This document shows, piece after piece, positions 25,001 through 40,000 of a stretch of DNA of 64,000 bases (the stretch's first letter is position 1; each line of letters begins with the position of its first letter). Location of the stretch: the NCBI GenBank assembly GCA_944472135.2, contig OX235262.1, positions 166,035,509 to 166,099,508 on the forward strand, given 5' to 3'. The translations under genes were made by a program, and so were the position numbers. The notes beneath the pieces were generated by a model. It ran no database searches. It saw only the letters and a program-made list of their open reading frames with translations, and was not told where the DNA came from. Origin of the DNA: Trichobilharzia regenti. Its lineage: Eukaryota > Platyhelminthes > Trematoda > Strigeidida > Schistosomatidae.

Positions 25001-28000
25001 CTCTAAAATTGCACTCAAAGTTTTAGTGACACGAAAGGAATATCTATTACATATATGTAAAACTGACAGAAGTTAGAATCCATGCGTCATCGCACTCCAA
25101 CCTAGTGGATGGATAGCCAATAGGCTGGCTTCGTAGTCTGAATGTTACAGGTTTCGATCCCTAGTGGGGTTATAGGCATGCCGTCCTGAGAAATCGAGAG
25201 TTAGGACGAAACAGCTGTCCACTGCTGACTGCCATCCTATGATATCGGTTGGTGATGAAGTCTACCTCGATACCAATCAAATTCTTACAATCTAGTTCAT
25301 GTAAAATTACCTATGGCAGTACAATACATGTATACAATGAATACAACACACAAGCCATTAAAGCGATTTCTACTTAGACTGCTAGAATTGAAAAATAAAT
25401 TTGTTCAACGGAAAGTGTAAATGAAGCTACAAGCTTTCGAAATGGATAGATGTGATCACTAACTAAACAGGCTTAAGTGCATCAGGTGGTTCTGTTCAAC
25501 TTTTTTATATTCAAGAAAGAAGACATTATGCACATTGGAAACGACTGGGACAGAAAGGCATTAATACCTCAATTCAATAAAGTACATTTGGCTATTAAAT
25601 TTATGTGTGGAGAATTCCAGAACAGAATTGTCATTTTAGACGTCCTACTGACAAAAAGACCAGACGGTGACATAAAAAGGAATTCGCATAAGAAAAGTAC
25701 TCGAAACACTCAATATGCAGATTTTCACAGCTTCCTTACTCTTCAGTATAAAAATTTTCATAAAGACCCTCAGCTATAGGATTAGAGCTATCCGTTTAGA
25801 AGACCCGATTGAAGACGAACTCAAAGTTGTGTTCAACATGTTAACCGAAAACAGCTGCCCTGAACAGTTGTTTCATCACATGGTCAAGAGGGTAGAAAAG
25901 GATTGTGTATCTGTTATCAAGAATCTTGTATATATACGACTATAATTCAAAAACCATACACCAAGTGAGATAATAACCAACAAGTTGAGAAAATAGATTT
26001 AGTCTACGTTTTCAAAATAACCGGTTGTTATTCCGAAAACAAAAAAAAGGAAATATCCAGATCAGTCACTTCTTATTGTTTCTTTCAATGCAACTGCTCC
26101 TGTTGAGCCAGTTGTATTGGCTGCTGCTCCAGGAAGTGGATTTTTTGTGCTCATGAAAACCTGCCAGAGTGGTTATGCAAAGGTGCTGTTAAAACCGTCA
26201 ACAGTTCTCTATTAGATCACCTCATCCAAACAGACCACAAAGCTAACATTGAAGAGTCTTTTTCTATCATCTATCGGTTGTTGAATAAGCTATCAAAGGC
26301 CTCTAGACACTGAACACTCCAAACACTCAAACATGAGGGGTCTGAGCGCAAATTAAACTGTTCAAATCAGCTGCTATTTCTACCCTCACATGCTGTCGAA
26401 TCTATGAATTCATAAATTCTATGTTATGTGATATACCGTCAGTTTTGTGTTACAGTAATGCATATTATCTCCCTCTTACTGATGCTTTTGAAACATAATC
26501 ACCTATCGATACTATTGATTCGGAAAGAATGTTCCTTGTTCAATAATCAGACTTTTAGATTAAAAAAGTACCTTAAGAAATAAAACTGCTTAGCTACCTA
26601 ATATTATCTGTCCAATCAGTGCTTTTCGCTATTGGCAATAATAAAAACCTTGTAGCTAATAATTTATAAAAACTGAAAGCTGTCCTTTGACAGCACGTTT
26701 TATAACGTTCAAGGTTTATTTTTTCAGAAACTCATTTAATGGGACTGGATAACTTTCGCTAACCGAATGCCAAGCGCCATGGTTTCCTGTACTTGGAATT
26801 GATTCCTTAGTAATGCCATAAAATAAGCTACAAACGCTGAAACTATATCACTGTGAATAATGGAGTTAAACAAACAGAACAGTAAAAAACAACCTTATTT
26901 TGACATTTATTCGGTTTGAGACCACTGGGATGGTGGACAGTGCTTCGCCATATAGTCCATAGTAAGTTGTTTGCATGTCTTTTTGGATTACTTGCAGAAT
27001 CAATATCTTCACGGTCTTTCACCTTATTGAACAACTGATCAGATTCCAAATAAACTTTCATTTGATCATTAAAGACTACCGGTGGCTTCTAGAGTATGGA
27101 AATAGAAATTTCCTGTAAATATCTACATTTAGCAAATTAATGAATTCTCGTGAAATTTTTATTTCCTTAATTAACAGTCAAGTAAAACTTACAGCTGATT
27201 TTTAGAGGCGCTTTTAGCCAAAAGGTCTTGTTCATGACCATAATAACATCTCACTGTTACCTTTAAAAATATTGGAACTTGAATAACTTGAGATTATTAA
27301 AGATATATGGAACTGCTTTCTTAACTTTTGGTAAAGATAAAAGTTGTGACAGATTGTATATCATTATTTACTTTAATTCCTAGAGGAACATAGGGCTTCA
27401 GCCGCGCGTCTCCATTGATTTCGGTTTTCTGCTAGAGTTTTCACCTGTCTCCAAGTCTGCTCACATGCTTTCATCTACTCTTCACATGACCTCCTGCAAG
27501 TCACCCTTGCACTGACGACCAACTCGCCGCTTCCCTTTCGGGTTCCACTGGAAGGCTTGTCTAGTGATGTCCCTTGATGGTTTCCTCAGAGTATGGCCAA
27601 TCCATCTCCATTTCTTCCTGCTTATTTGTTTTACAATCGGTTCCTGCTCTGTTGGTTCGCTCCCAGAGATCTCTCTTGCTGGTCTTTTCTGGCCATCTGA
27701 TCTTGAGTATTGAGCGAAGACAGTCGTTAATGAAGGTCTGTAGTTTGTTTGAGATGCTCTTTATGACGCGCAGTGCAAGTCTCTGTTCTCTATAGTAGCA
27801 CTAACTTCACATTGGAGTTGAAAATCCGGATCTTATTTTTGATGCTGAGTGCTGTTGACCTCCACAGAGACTTGAGAGTGATGAAAGCTTGTCTTGCTTT
27901 TCTGATTCTGGCTTTGATATCCTCGTCAGTTCCGCCTGTAGTTGAGACGATGCTTCCCAGGTAGGTGAAGGAGGCTGTTTCTTTCAGGTTCTTCCCACTT

Positions 28001-31000
28001 ATGCTGATTGTTGTCTGTTGTTGTTGTTGTTGCTGTTGATGTTGGCTAGGAATCTTCATCACCTCTGTTTTATCTATGTTCACTTGAAGTCCTATCTTCT
28101 CTGGATGCTTCTTCTGACAACTTGTCACTTTTCACTTGCATATCGTCCAGTTTGTGGGAAATCAGACATATATCATCGGCGAAATCCAGATCCTCCAAGT
28201 CTCCTGTGTGAGTCCATTTTATGCCTGTTCCCTCGTTGGTTGCCGTTGTCTGTCGCATTATCCAATCTACTGCAATCAGGAAGATCATTGGTGATAGTAG
28301 ACAGCCTTGTCGCACTCCCGTCCTCACTTCGAAGGCTTCCGTAAGTTTCCCGTTGTGGATTACTTGGCATGCAGCATTGTCGTACGACTGTTGGATGAGA
28401 TGTATAACTGTCGATGGGACCCCGTAGTAGCGAAGTAGTTGCCAAATGACCTCTCGATCGACGCTGTCGAAGGCCTTCTCAAAGTCGATGAAGTTGAGAT
28501 AGAGAGGTGACTGCCATTCCAAGCTTTGTTCAATGATCATCCGTAGAGTGGCGATTTGATCAATACATGATTTGTTTCTCCTGAATCCGGCCTGTTCCGG
28601 ACGAAGTTTTTCATCCAGGTTGGCTTGTTTGATTCTCTCCAGGATGATGCGACTTAGTATCTTCCTTGAGATGGACAGAAGCATAATTCCGCGCCATTTT
28701 TTACATTGACTTAAGTCTCCTTTCTTTGGAAGTTTGAATAAGTATCCGTTCTTCCAATCCTCGGGTACTTTGCCCTCTTTTCACACCTTCTCCAGTAGTG
28801 GCGTCATCAAGTCCACTGTTGTCTCTGGGTCTATTTTCAAAGCTTCTGCTGGGATTCCATCTGGTCCTGGTGCTTTCCCAATCAGGACTTCTGATTTCGT
28901 TGGGGGGTCGATGTTTACTGGTAGATCTGCTTCCGTTGTTGGTAATGTTGGGCGCGTTATAGGTGGCAGTCCAGTGACAGGTTGTATAAAGTTTAAAAAT
29001 TTCACTAAAGGAACTTGAATGCAAGATTCCAAGTTGATCAGTTTGTTCGTTTTGCCGCATATTACTTTCATTGGCTGCAATAAGTTAGCTTTTTCTATTT
29101 TTCAGGCAGCTGTTCAGCTTATTAACAGTGTTTAAGGGTGTGAATTATAAGTTCAACTGGACGAAGGATACTCTTTTCATTACAATAATAACTAAATATG
29201 AAGTGGGTAGATTTTTTTCAGAGAATAAAAAATTAGTTATAGGGTGACGCAAACTAGTAACTCTCTACAGGAAAACGTTGCCTGGAGCTCTTTCTAGTGA
29301 TAAGTCGTGACCAGTGGTATCAATCCGGCCGGGAATATGGACGTATACTCTCCGATCACATTGGCTGGTAGTCGGTCGCGCTAAAGTCATGAGTTGGTAG
29401 GGCTTAGAATCCATGTGTTGGACACTAGATCAAGTCCCAGTGGCTGAGTGGTCTACAAGCTCGGCATGTAACCAGAAGGTCCTGGGTTCAAACCGTGATG
29501 TGTACATACTTCTGATGAGTCCAAAACTGGGACAGCATTCCAGTACTCCCAGTATCATCAATGATTACTTCTTAGGCCTGTAAATACCAGTGAAAATTAT
29601 GAAAATGAACCTGAAGCTGAACTGTCAGAAATAGTTCTCAGTCAGATAAAATACATTAAATTAGGAGTTAAAAAGTGAAAGTTATTAAAGTACACCTCAT
29701 AAACATAATCTACAGCCTTAATGTAGAATATTTTAGAAATTTTGTTAGATACCTTTATGACGTTAAAGTGAGCAGTTTCGAATAATATTCCATCCTTAAC
29801 CATATCATTCGCATTATTTTCTCGAAATATATCCGTATTGTATTCTCTTGAATTGTAGTTAGTGGGTTCGTTGCCTTTAAGCCAGAAATACATATTCTGG
29901 CATTTAGAAGTATCTAAAAAAAATAAGCAATAATATTAAGATATTATTGTAATAATTTTGAAACAAACATATTTGAAAAAATATATTTTGACAACAAGCA
30001 AATAACTAAGTGAAATACTCGGCTGAAACATCCACGCATCTTACTGTTTATCTAATGTTGTAAAACAGCGATTCACTAGGGATAACAAGAAGCTGGTGTA
30101 GCCAATTTTATTAGTCTATTCTGAATTAGTTATATGATAGCTACCAAACACTATAAACTGATTATCTGAATTATCTGAAGTGCTTTTATCTTTCCGTAAT
30201 TTAAATATTTGGACAGTGTAGGAATGAAGTTCGGATAATGAGTTGAGAATTGCCTTTTTAAAATACAAACTTTCATGATGAAGAGAATTCCCTTACAGGA
30301 GTTGAATTAAAAATTAAAATACCCAGCACTTATCACATGAAAAGTTTATTTCAAGGAATTCAGAAAGATTGATACTGAACTAAGAGTACACATTGTATTC
30401 AGTGTCCGAAATGAACAAATGACGTATAGACCTGTTCTCTCCAGTGAAACCCATGGAGATCTAGCTTTTGACATCCCCCTGCTGACTTTCTGTAGCAGGC
30501 TGTAAGAGTGGTCTTTTAAAATAACTATTCTTTGGTTTGAACTTTCAGATGGAGTTTCACTTCTCATATAGATTATTAATCAATAATTTAGAGAAAGACT
30601 TGACCTTATTTCAGCAAATTGTTGTGATTACTTTCCAGCCAATAAAAAAAATTTTATCATTGAGTTATTTACTAATATACTGATATGTATCCACATATAT
30701 ATATTTATGTGTGTGTGTGCATGTTGGTCTCTCTTTCTGTTTGCTCGGTTAGTCTGTGACCACTTCACTTGTATGGACTTGTCTCCTTTAATAATGTGTA
30801 TTCTCCTTATATTATATTATATATAATATGAGTGTTTGTTGACAGTCCGTTGCTTGGTGACATATATCCATATATGTTTGTTGGCATGTCTGCTATATTC
30901 GCTATGTATAATTGGATCGACACTCCATTATAATTAGCCATACATGTTAAGACTGTCTAATGATTTTTCCCACGCTTGTCTGAATTATTTATATATATAT

Positions 31001-34000
31001 TCGCATTTACAATTTGTGTGAACCACTTACTTTACAACTACTTGACTTACTTACCACTTTGGTGTGAGACCATTATTTTCGTCTCCTTGTGTTTGGACAA
31101 TAGAAGTATCATCGCAAACCTAGTGGTCTTCTGATTTCCGCCTTCTCGCGTCAGGACTATTAGTTTCTCGACCAGCCCATAACAATAATTTAGCGACGAG
31201 TACATAACAATTTGGCGACGGGGAAAACTAGTACATAACATATACTTTTACTGTTATTCCCATACACAGACCGTTTTGTCTCATATCTATTAACTCTAAG
31301 CTTATTATTACGTTTATTAACTTTTAGTTAATTTATGTGGTTTGAACCTTTGGAAGCTTCACCATCAACGTATCCTTCACCTCAGAGGCCTGCATACATT
31401 ATTTAAAAGAAGCATTTTTGACTAATTCTTCATTTCTGAGTTCAATAACAAGCTATATGCTCGCTTATCTAGACTCCCTGTAGTTGCAGTGTCCGCTGTC
31501 TATGAATGCCAGCATCACACTAAACGCTGGCCAGAAGTGCATTGCTCCAGTGGATCTCCATTTGTTTTGATAAAACCAGTGTTGTACAGTAATAATAACT
31601 GATGACCACCTTTCGAGCACGATTTATTGTCAATCATAACCATATCAAGTCCATCTCACGACTTTCTTACTTTTTTATATACATCAGTAAAAACTGATCA
31701 GACATATGAATAAAATCAGTATAAGATAATGGACATTCGGAAATAATATTAGTGTCACCAATGAAATACAATAAGATGGTTTTTATAGTAAAATAAATAA
31801 ATAACTTGTTATAATGTGAACTGGATACATTTTCACATTATTTGTGATTTGACTGTTAACGATATCTCCGATACATATCCCTGGTATTTGTGTTCAGTCA
31901 CTTCTATTGAGCATGTATTGGGTTAACCAGGCAGGATTCAGTAATCAATCTCTCTCCACCTATATTATTATTACTTTTTAGATTGTTGACTCAGTCCAAC
32001 CCTGTTGTGGTTGCGTGTCGATGCATACAGTGCGATTGCTGAGTGTGTTTCCAAATTACTCACCTTCGTGGGATCAATCATCCTGACGTTAGCTAAATTC
32101 TTATGTTCTGATAATCTCAGTACTTCTGATTTACTAGTTTGATTGACGTATGGAGTTGACTTAACTCAGCCATTGCAAGTTATTTGTAAATTATATTATT
32201 TTATTTAATTGGGTTCACCGACAGGGTCCTTTAGCCTACAGAGCTTGTCTCTGAGTGAGTTTGTAAGTTTATATGCCACCCTAATTCCTGCTTTGTTGAG
32301 AATCCTATGTAGGGTTTTGAGATGTCTCCTCCTTATATCGTGAAACTTCTGTGGATGCCTTATATTCTTTCTTATTTAAGTTATTGTTTGTTGCACCATA
32401 CCACCTTACTCAAGTTTTATGCTTGTATAAAAGATTCCTATTTGTGTTTATTTATGCGTTCTAGGACTAGAGGGTTATACTGTAATAAACAGCAACAAGC
32501 CAATGAAACTCACTGCCAGGGTGGAGGTTTGATACATTGATAAGTGAGTTCTACATTCAGCTGACTAATTTCAACCGAGCTCACTCAGCATTTATCATAG
32601 TTCTAACTATGTGCTTTTATTTGAACAAAGCAAAAACTACAATTTTAGCAGAATAATGTGGTACCATCATTTATTTCGTTGGCTTCTCATCAGCTGCTTA
32701 CAGCCTTAATAAATTATGAGGTTTAAGTACAGACATGTTTTAACATACTTGCAAATTTTACATGTTGTCAGTTGACAGAAAATTACACAATTTGTAAACA
32801 GTGCTCAGAAGATTGCGCTTATATAGTTTTCATACAGGCAGTTCAAGTTAAAACAAAATAAATGTATGCAGAGGATGGTAAAGGAGTTACGTAATAAAGA
32901 TGAGATGTGCGTTAGATGCATAGTGACTAGTAAGTTAGGTAACAATGAACTGAGTTGAGCTCAAATCATAGAAACAAGAGACAAGCAAAATTACAGATTA
33001 TAAAAGGGAGGGTGAGGTTAAAGGCAAAGATTATGTAATCAGATGAGAGAAAAAAGGCATCCAGTTACCAAGGCAAGGAAAGACTAATAACTGCTTCTTT
33101 CTGAACACATATATCAGGTTTCAAGCGTTTGATAGAAATCGCTTCAGCAAACTTAAGGAGAATTGAGCTCTTTTGCCTATTGATAATTTTGAACGACTTT
33201 TCGACGTCCACCTCATGACCCGTGTCGAGAAGATGCCTGGTGATGGCACTGTTTAAAGCATTTGTTCCTTTTAGACGTAAGCTTTTTGGTACGTGTTCGG
33301 AAAATCGTAGATATGCCCTTCTTTCTGTTCTTTCAATGTAACTGCTCCCGCAGATACATGTAAATTTGTATATACAGTTGGAGGTAACATGAGAAGGATA
33401 TCTATCGATTTTTTGATTGCACCAAAGAGCAAATTTTTCGGTAGACGGGAACGAGCTTGGCTGCAGGATAGGCTATGGCTAGTGATGTACTCAGCCTTCT
33501 GTTGGTCATCGCTGCAATGTTTTCACCTTTATAGTCAAGCTGAACGTAGACTGGCTTTTTACCCACTGTGATTTGTTTTACATTTATGACTTCAGATCTT
33601 CCATACTTGTTGATGAACTTTTGAGGATACCCATTTCTCTTCAATATCTTTTCAAGGAACTCAAACTCCTCCTCTAGTTTCTCTATAGAGCATATTCTCC
33701 TCGCTCTATAGTACAGAGTCTTGTGTCCTTTTACCTACTTCCACTGTAGAGTATTAAACCAAGCTACACGTGAAATTAGGTATTCATCGACCCTCTAATA
33801 GCATAAATAAACAATAGCTGCACTCACAAGATGATAAATAAAGTTACATGTGGCTTAAAGATCGAGGTTTTTGCGAATCCCCTTTACATCTGATTGGACA
33901 TATGCTATACATGGGATCCCATCGGTTTTCGTACAAATAGGTTATAAATCGTGGAGGGAACAAGTGTGTTGGATTAAAATCTGCTGGTAAAATTTCTGTT

Positions 34001-37000
34001 ACTTAGACGGTGTCTGAGAAATCACGCAAGTCATCCCCTGCAAACTTTATCAGATATGACTCAGAACAAATGTCAGTGGTTAGCATGCAGGAACTCACTC
34101 CTTCCTACTACACACGAACTAATGAAAAGAAATAATTATACACGTGAACACAGGTATGACGTTTCATATCTTAAAATGATTTAAAGTTCGAAGTGTAATA
34201 AGTAGATAAACTTCTAATGATTCACATGGAACAGCAAATAACATTACCTACCCTGTAAAAAAGACATAAAAGCATCATCCATTTGCGAAGTTGAATAATT
34301 TGTCCACTCTAAAATGTCTTCTAGATAATAAGTTTTCACCTGTTGAGTATTATGTGGTACTGCAGTTCCAAAAAAAAAATAACAAAAGAAAGAAGTTAGA
34401 ACAAAGTCAGTGAGAGGCTACAACCCAGGCTTATATTAAGTGAATTTCATCCGAGTATATATAATATTCAAGTTATTATAAACGATTGACTCATAAGTTC
34501 GGCTAAAGCAGGTGCTTCATCTAAAGACAAACTGGAATATTGTCAGATAATATAGGCTGGGATGTCACGTTTCCTTTACATGTGCAATGACATTTTATCA
34601 AGACGAAAGCAGACAGGAACTATTCTTACTGCCAGTTAACACTGATAATTTAACACTGTTTCACTGATATCCAATGTTTTAATTCCATAATTACACATTT
34701 ATTCACTGTATACCGTTCCAGAAACTTAAAAGACTAACTAAATAACTGGGCGGTAGGGAATATAAAAAGGTTCAGTAACACTTATCGAGTCAAAAGTAAG
34801 ACAAAAACCCTAAGTTTATAATAGAAATTTTATTCAAAAGAAAGCTGCATATCTTAACATCATCACTTCTATCATGGTTCTTTTGTTACAAAACACATAT
34901 ATTAGAGATCCTTCAAAATCTCCACATGAGAACTACTGTGGTGAGAGCTGACTGCTTGCCAAATTGGTAAACAGTAATTTACACCAATGTTTACGTCCCC
35001 AAAATTGGTCATGTCAAAACAAGAACAAAGAGTGACTCAACAATGAATCACAGCAGACTTTGCGTAGGCGGATACAATTAGCAGATAGATGATCTGACAT
35101 TGAAGAAACAGCCAAAAAGAGATGAAAGATTAACTTTCAGTGAGAAACAACCAATCAGAAGATTTTTTTGTCTGCTAACAATAATTTATAATATGTACAT
35201 GAAAATCTATAAATATGTGTTGATTTCCTTAAAAAACGATCTGTTGCCTGGCCTTTGTCTTCTTTTGTTACACTACCAGGTGGCGTAGAATAAAGGCATG
35301 AGTAATCTGATTGTAATATCACTTACAAATAGCCCCAATAAATGAATTCTCCAACTGCTAATCTGTGCCGCGTAAGGAAATGGTTGAGTAATCAGCTTAT
35401 TTTCAGCAGACTCTTGTTGACCTGTCTCAAAGTATTCCGCAATAAAACAGATGTTTTAAGTGGAAATATATCTCGGAATTCTAAAGTAAACTGGTAGGCA
35501 ACTCATCATTTTGCTACAAATAAAACTGAGATCAGTGAATCAGTAAAGTTGATCATCTACAAACTCATGGTTGAATATTAACCAGTATATTTGTCTAGTC
35601 TCATGAACGTTAGCCGATATGGAATCAACAGGGTGTCATTAAGGGATGCAATATAATTTGACATAAGCTATAGGGTGGATTCAGTCTTTTTAATAAATGT
35701 TTCTCTCTTCTGGTACACACAGTCAGGAGGTATCATTACACAGTTCTCAAACTTCAAAGTTTCCGAAACACTGTAACGTAATCTGTAGTCGTACTGTACT
35801 TCCATCTTGAAGAACCTTAAAATGAAGGCACGCTTGGTTTTTGAGAGCAGAAAAGATACTTTTGTGATTATTACTTGAATGATAAATGAACACTAAACAA
35901 GAAGATATTAAGATATTGCTTGTTCATTTAAACCTAAGAGCTACACTGATCAGTCACTGAGGTGTAAGCAGTGTCTTGTATCTCGTTCTTAGGGATACGG
36001 TCTGAATTCTTTAAATCAGGTTTGGAATATGGTCATCATGGTAAACTTTTTGAACTAATATTAAATAGTTGGTAGCAGTCAGAAGGTTTCGTTCTTGTTG
36101 TCATTCGCCAGGAAGACTAATGTATAACCCCAAATGAACCACTGGCCCTCTCCTACTCCCGGAAATTCTTACCCACATCACCAAGTGCAGAGGTCAGAGG
36201 CAGTAACACCACCAATTGGCTTCAATCATATGATAATAAATCTATGAATGCACAAATACTTATGGTTGACGGTGACAGTTCAGTGCACGGGAATTCGGTG
36301 AAAAAATTTAATTCAACATGAAGACTTTAAGCCATTTTAATCTCTGAACGGAAAATCTTGTGAATTTATATGACTTACTGTTAATTACTGGAGCTCCATT
36401 GAAGTATTTACTGAAACCTTGTAATGGCTCGTAGGTTAACGTTTTCAACGATGGATCATTTTGAATCTTATTCAGTGGTGATTTGATTTTCGTTAAACAA
36501 GGAGAAGGAGTAGAAGAACAACTGTCCTCCTTTGGTAATGATGATGATGATGATAATATAACTTGACTTGATTTGCACGTGTAATCCGGAACAGAGTAAA
36601 TTTGAGGCATATCAAATTTATTTTGATTATTCATAGATAAAATCCCATTGTTATTTATTGGATTCAAGTTACTAAAGTACATGTTAGGGGGATAAGAAAG
36701 CCTGGATTCGACTGAGGACTCTCCGTTATCATTTCAAACTTTGTTCTGCTTAGATCCAACCTATCATTTCTAAATATCAATGAGTTATTATTATCTCTAG
36801 TAACACAGTTGTCATTATCAACGCCATTTGGCAACTGCTGAAAACGGAAAAAATAGGCATTCTTTAACACTTGATTGATATTATCCATCAAAAGTTGCTT
36901 TATATTACACCAGACACTTTAAACTTTCAGTCATAGTTCTATTCTCTGAATAGTAATGACACTAGTCATAACTGATCAAAGTAGTTTACAAAATATCATG

Positions 37001-40000
37001 TCACCGCCAATGTATTTCTTCTGAATATTTTTCCTGCTAACAACCGCATAATTCTATCAGTGATCATTAATTGTCAATTACAGCCTGCACTGTTTGAATG
37101 TGGTGAGAGCTGTCTCAAAGCCAAAATTGTATGCAACAATTTGCATCAACGTTTACGTCCCGAATTGGGGTCAGGAGAGAAAACAAAATCAAAGCCTAAC
37201 CTTGAGGAACTCAACAACCAGTCATAGTAGACTTAGCGTGAGTGGATAAGATTCGCAGATATATCATCAGACTGTCTAAGAAACGACAACAAATAGGGAA
37301 ACAACCAATCAGAAGACACCGCCTCTCTGCTAACAATAACGAATAATAATGTACATAAAAATCTATAAATATCTGTTGATTTTCTCAATTAACGATCTAT
37401 TGCCTGACTCTTATCTTCCGTCGTTATATGGATAATCCAATTCATCAGATTCTGAAAGCAAATTATAAGTATTTCTCGATGTATGATATCTAGTTAATTA
37501 AATAAACAGAAAATGAGTTTTACACTACAGATCCTCACTGACAAACTGCTAACTGTTTGACAAAATATTTGCTTGAACCTGACCATATTCCTTCTTATTT
37601 ACCCATAAAATGCCGAAGACAATATAACAATGAATAAATTTTAAGAATTCGTTTGTAGGGGTTTGATTTGTTTTGAAGTTTGATAACGAGCTGATATCGG
37701 TTAGAGAACCATTGAAAAATCAGAGAGTATTTAACAGCTGTTTCGTCCCAATTTGTGACTCTTCAGCACGTCAGGCGTAAGGACAGATACTCGCCGATGA
37801 CAATGGCTGGTGGAAATTGTTGTAACTGATGTGTGTGTTAATGATAAATGTAGTATGAATGTTACTCTGCCTACATAGTAAACAGTTTGTGTTTCGGCAG
37901 TAATCGAAGCGAGTAAAGCTGTGGAATTTTATTTTTATTTATATTTTATTTATAAGTTAAATTAATGAAATTAGAAATACGCTAAGTACTGTTCAATTTT
38001 TCTAAACACCGCTATGCATTATGATGAGTGACAGTCTACTGAAAGTATGTATTAATCGTCAGCTGTTTTCCTTGTTTATTCAATGAGATACTCCTTCAAA
38101 TGGTTTCAATGTTTTACTGCTATGAATACATTTGTAATTTCTCCTGAACAATAGAATTATAATATTGATAAGTATTTTAATGGTGCGTCGGTGGCACAGT
38201 GGTTAGGACTCTCGCCGACCATGCACATGGTCCGGGGTTCGAGCCCGCACCGACGCACATCTGATATCTATGGTCGACCTGCAAAATTTGGGCTACCGAT
38301 ATCCATGCTGAAAATTCCATACTTGTACCAAAAATACAGTGTGGAATCAAGTTGTAAATCAAAAAAAAAACTTCGTAATTAATTTCATTTTTCCTCTTAG
38401 ACTGTATATCATTGTTCTGACATTTGCATATCGCATGAAGACTCAACTCTTAATATTTGTCTTTATCACTATTTAATCTCTAATTTTAATGCTTCTCTTT
38501 GAGTTTATATTATGAGAGTGATAACGTGTTTTTCTACAACCGGGATTTTGTTTTATCAAATGAAGGTTATTCTGATCTTGGACTGCCTGTGGTAATTGTT
38601 TGGTGTGTGTGTGTTTCTGGCTGACAAGGCTTTGATCCTACTTTGTTCGAAATATTCTTCATGAGTCTTAGATACTTTATACGGTTAATTTTGGTTGAAT
38701 AACTCTATTCCATGGGGCTTTTATCTGTACTTCATAACTAATTTGATCTAACTAGCTGTCTAACAGCATTTTTGACGTAATTTTGCATTTTGATATGTCA
38801 TTATTGTTAAACAGTACCGCAGGTTTTATTGCAAATAACCGTCTTTTTGCTGTCGTTGTAGCATTTTGTGACTGAGTAACCCAAAGAAGTTTTAGTGAGG
38901 TATACAGTAGAATGCAAGGATCAGTTTCCTGCGTTCAGATCACAAATTTTCGGTTTTGGTCATTACAACATATTATGAGCTTTCCTTTCATTTATTTAAT
39001 AATTATCATTTCTACTGACAACAGAATTTTCTTTCTAAATATATATTAATATTATGTATGATAGTAATATATAATAATATTGACAGTTAATTTGTTGATA
39101 AAATAAGTAGTTATATGATCAAGCAGTAAGGCCTTTTTGCCCACAGTATGGAAATGAACATAAGTTCTAATTCTGCTATATCTATCACTAATAGACACTG
39201 TGAATTTATTTAACGCCAAAGGATATTTTGCTTTTCCTGTTATAAGGAAAAATAAACAAGTGGTGGTTACGCTGGGATTCAATCGGTTACAGCTTTGATC
39301 ACTAGTTGACATTGGTCAGGTAATCTTCGGAAAAACTGGGAGTGCAGGATAGCTGTTTCGTCCTAGTTTGAGACTCTCCATCAGTACACACCCCTCTAGG
39401 TTCAAACCTATGACCTTCTGGTTACAAGGCAAGCTCATATACCGTTCAGCTCATGAACTCCAACTTCTGCTAATTCGCGATATATATAAAAAAGGCAACT
39501 TCCAGTTAGTGTCATAGACAAGTAACTGATCCCTTACCTGACCTGATGACTGAATGGCCTATAAGCACGCCTTGGGACCAGAAGGTCATGAGGTCGAACC
39601 CCAGTGGGTGTGTACTAGTAAAAAGTCCCAAACCATGGTAAAACAACTGTACTCCCAGGTTTTCCAATGGTTCTCTAACTGATGTCAACTCGACATCAGA
39701 CCTGTGAAAAAAACTCGCCAACAAATGAAGTATGATTGTCTTCCCAAATAAGTTGTCAGTTAGAAATACCCCTAAATAGTACACATTACTTTCCTTTTTG
39801 TAATACCATCGTTTCGAATTCGCTAGTATTAGTCATTAAAAACTTCTTTCATTATCAGCATATAACTTTTAATTGCAAATACACCTTTCATTTCTTATTA
39901 CAATAGCCAACAGAAAGCTGCACCTGCTAGGGATTTTGCTTTAGTTTGCGCCATTAAATGTTGGTGATTGCAATCCTTGATACAGCCATACTTCTATACA

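Noticed and set aside
35100..35288. 62-codon open frame on the plus strand
   Set aside because: It lies inside the solo LTR and has no motif.
38185..38257. Possible functional tRNA gene
   Set aside because: Acceptor stem and A/B boxes are good, but the anticodon arm does not form a normal 5-bp stem with 7-base loop, and the same head occurs with attached SINE tails at several other places.
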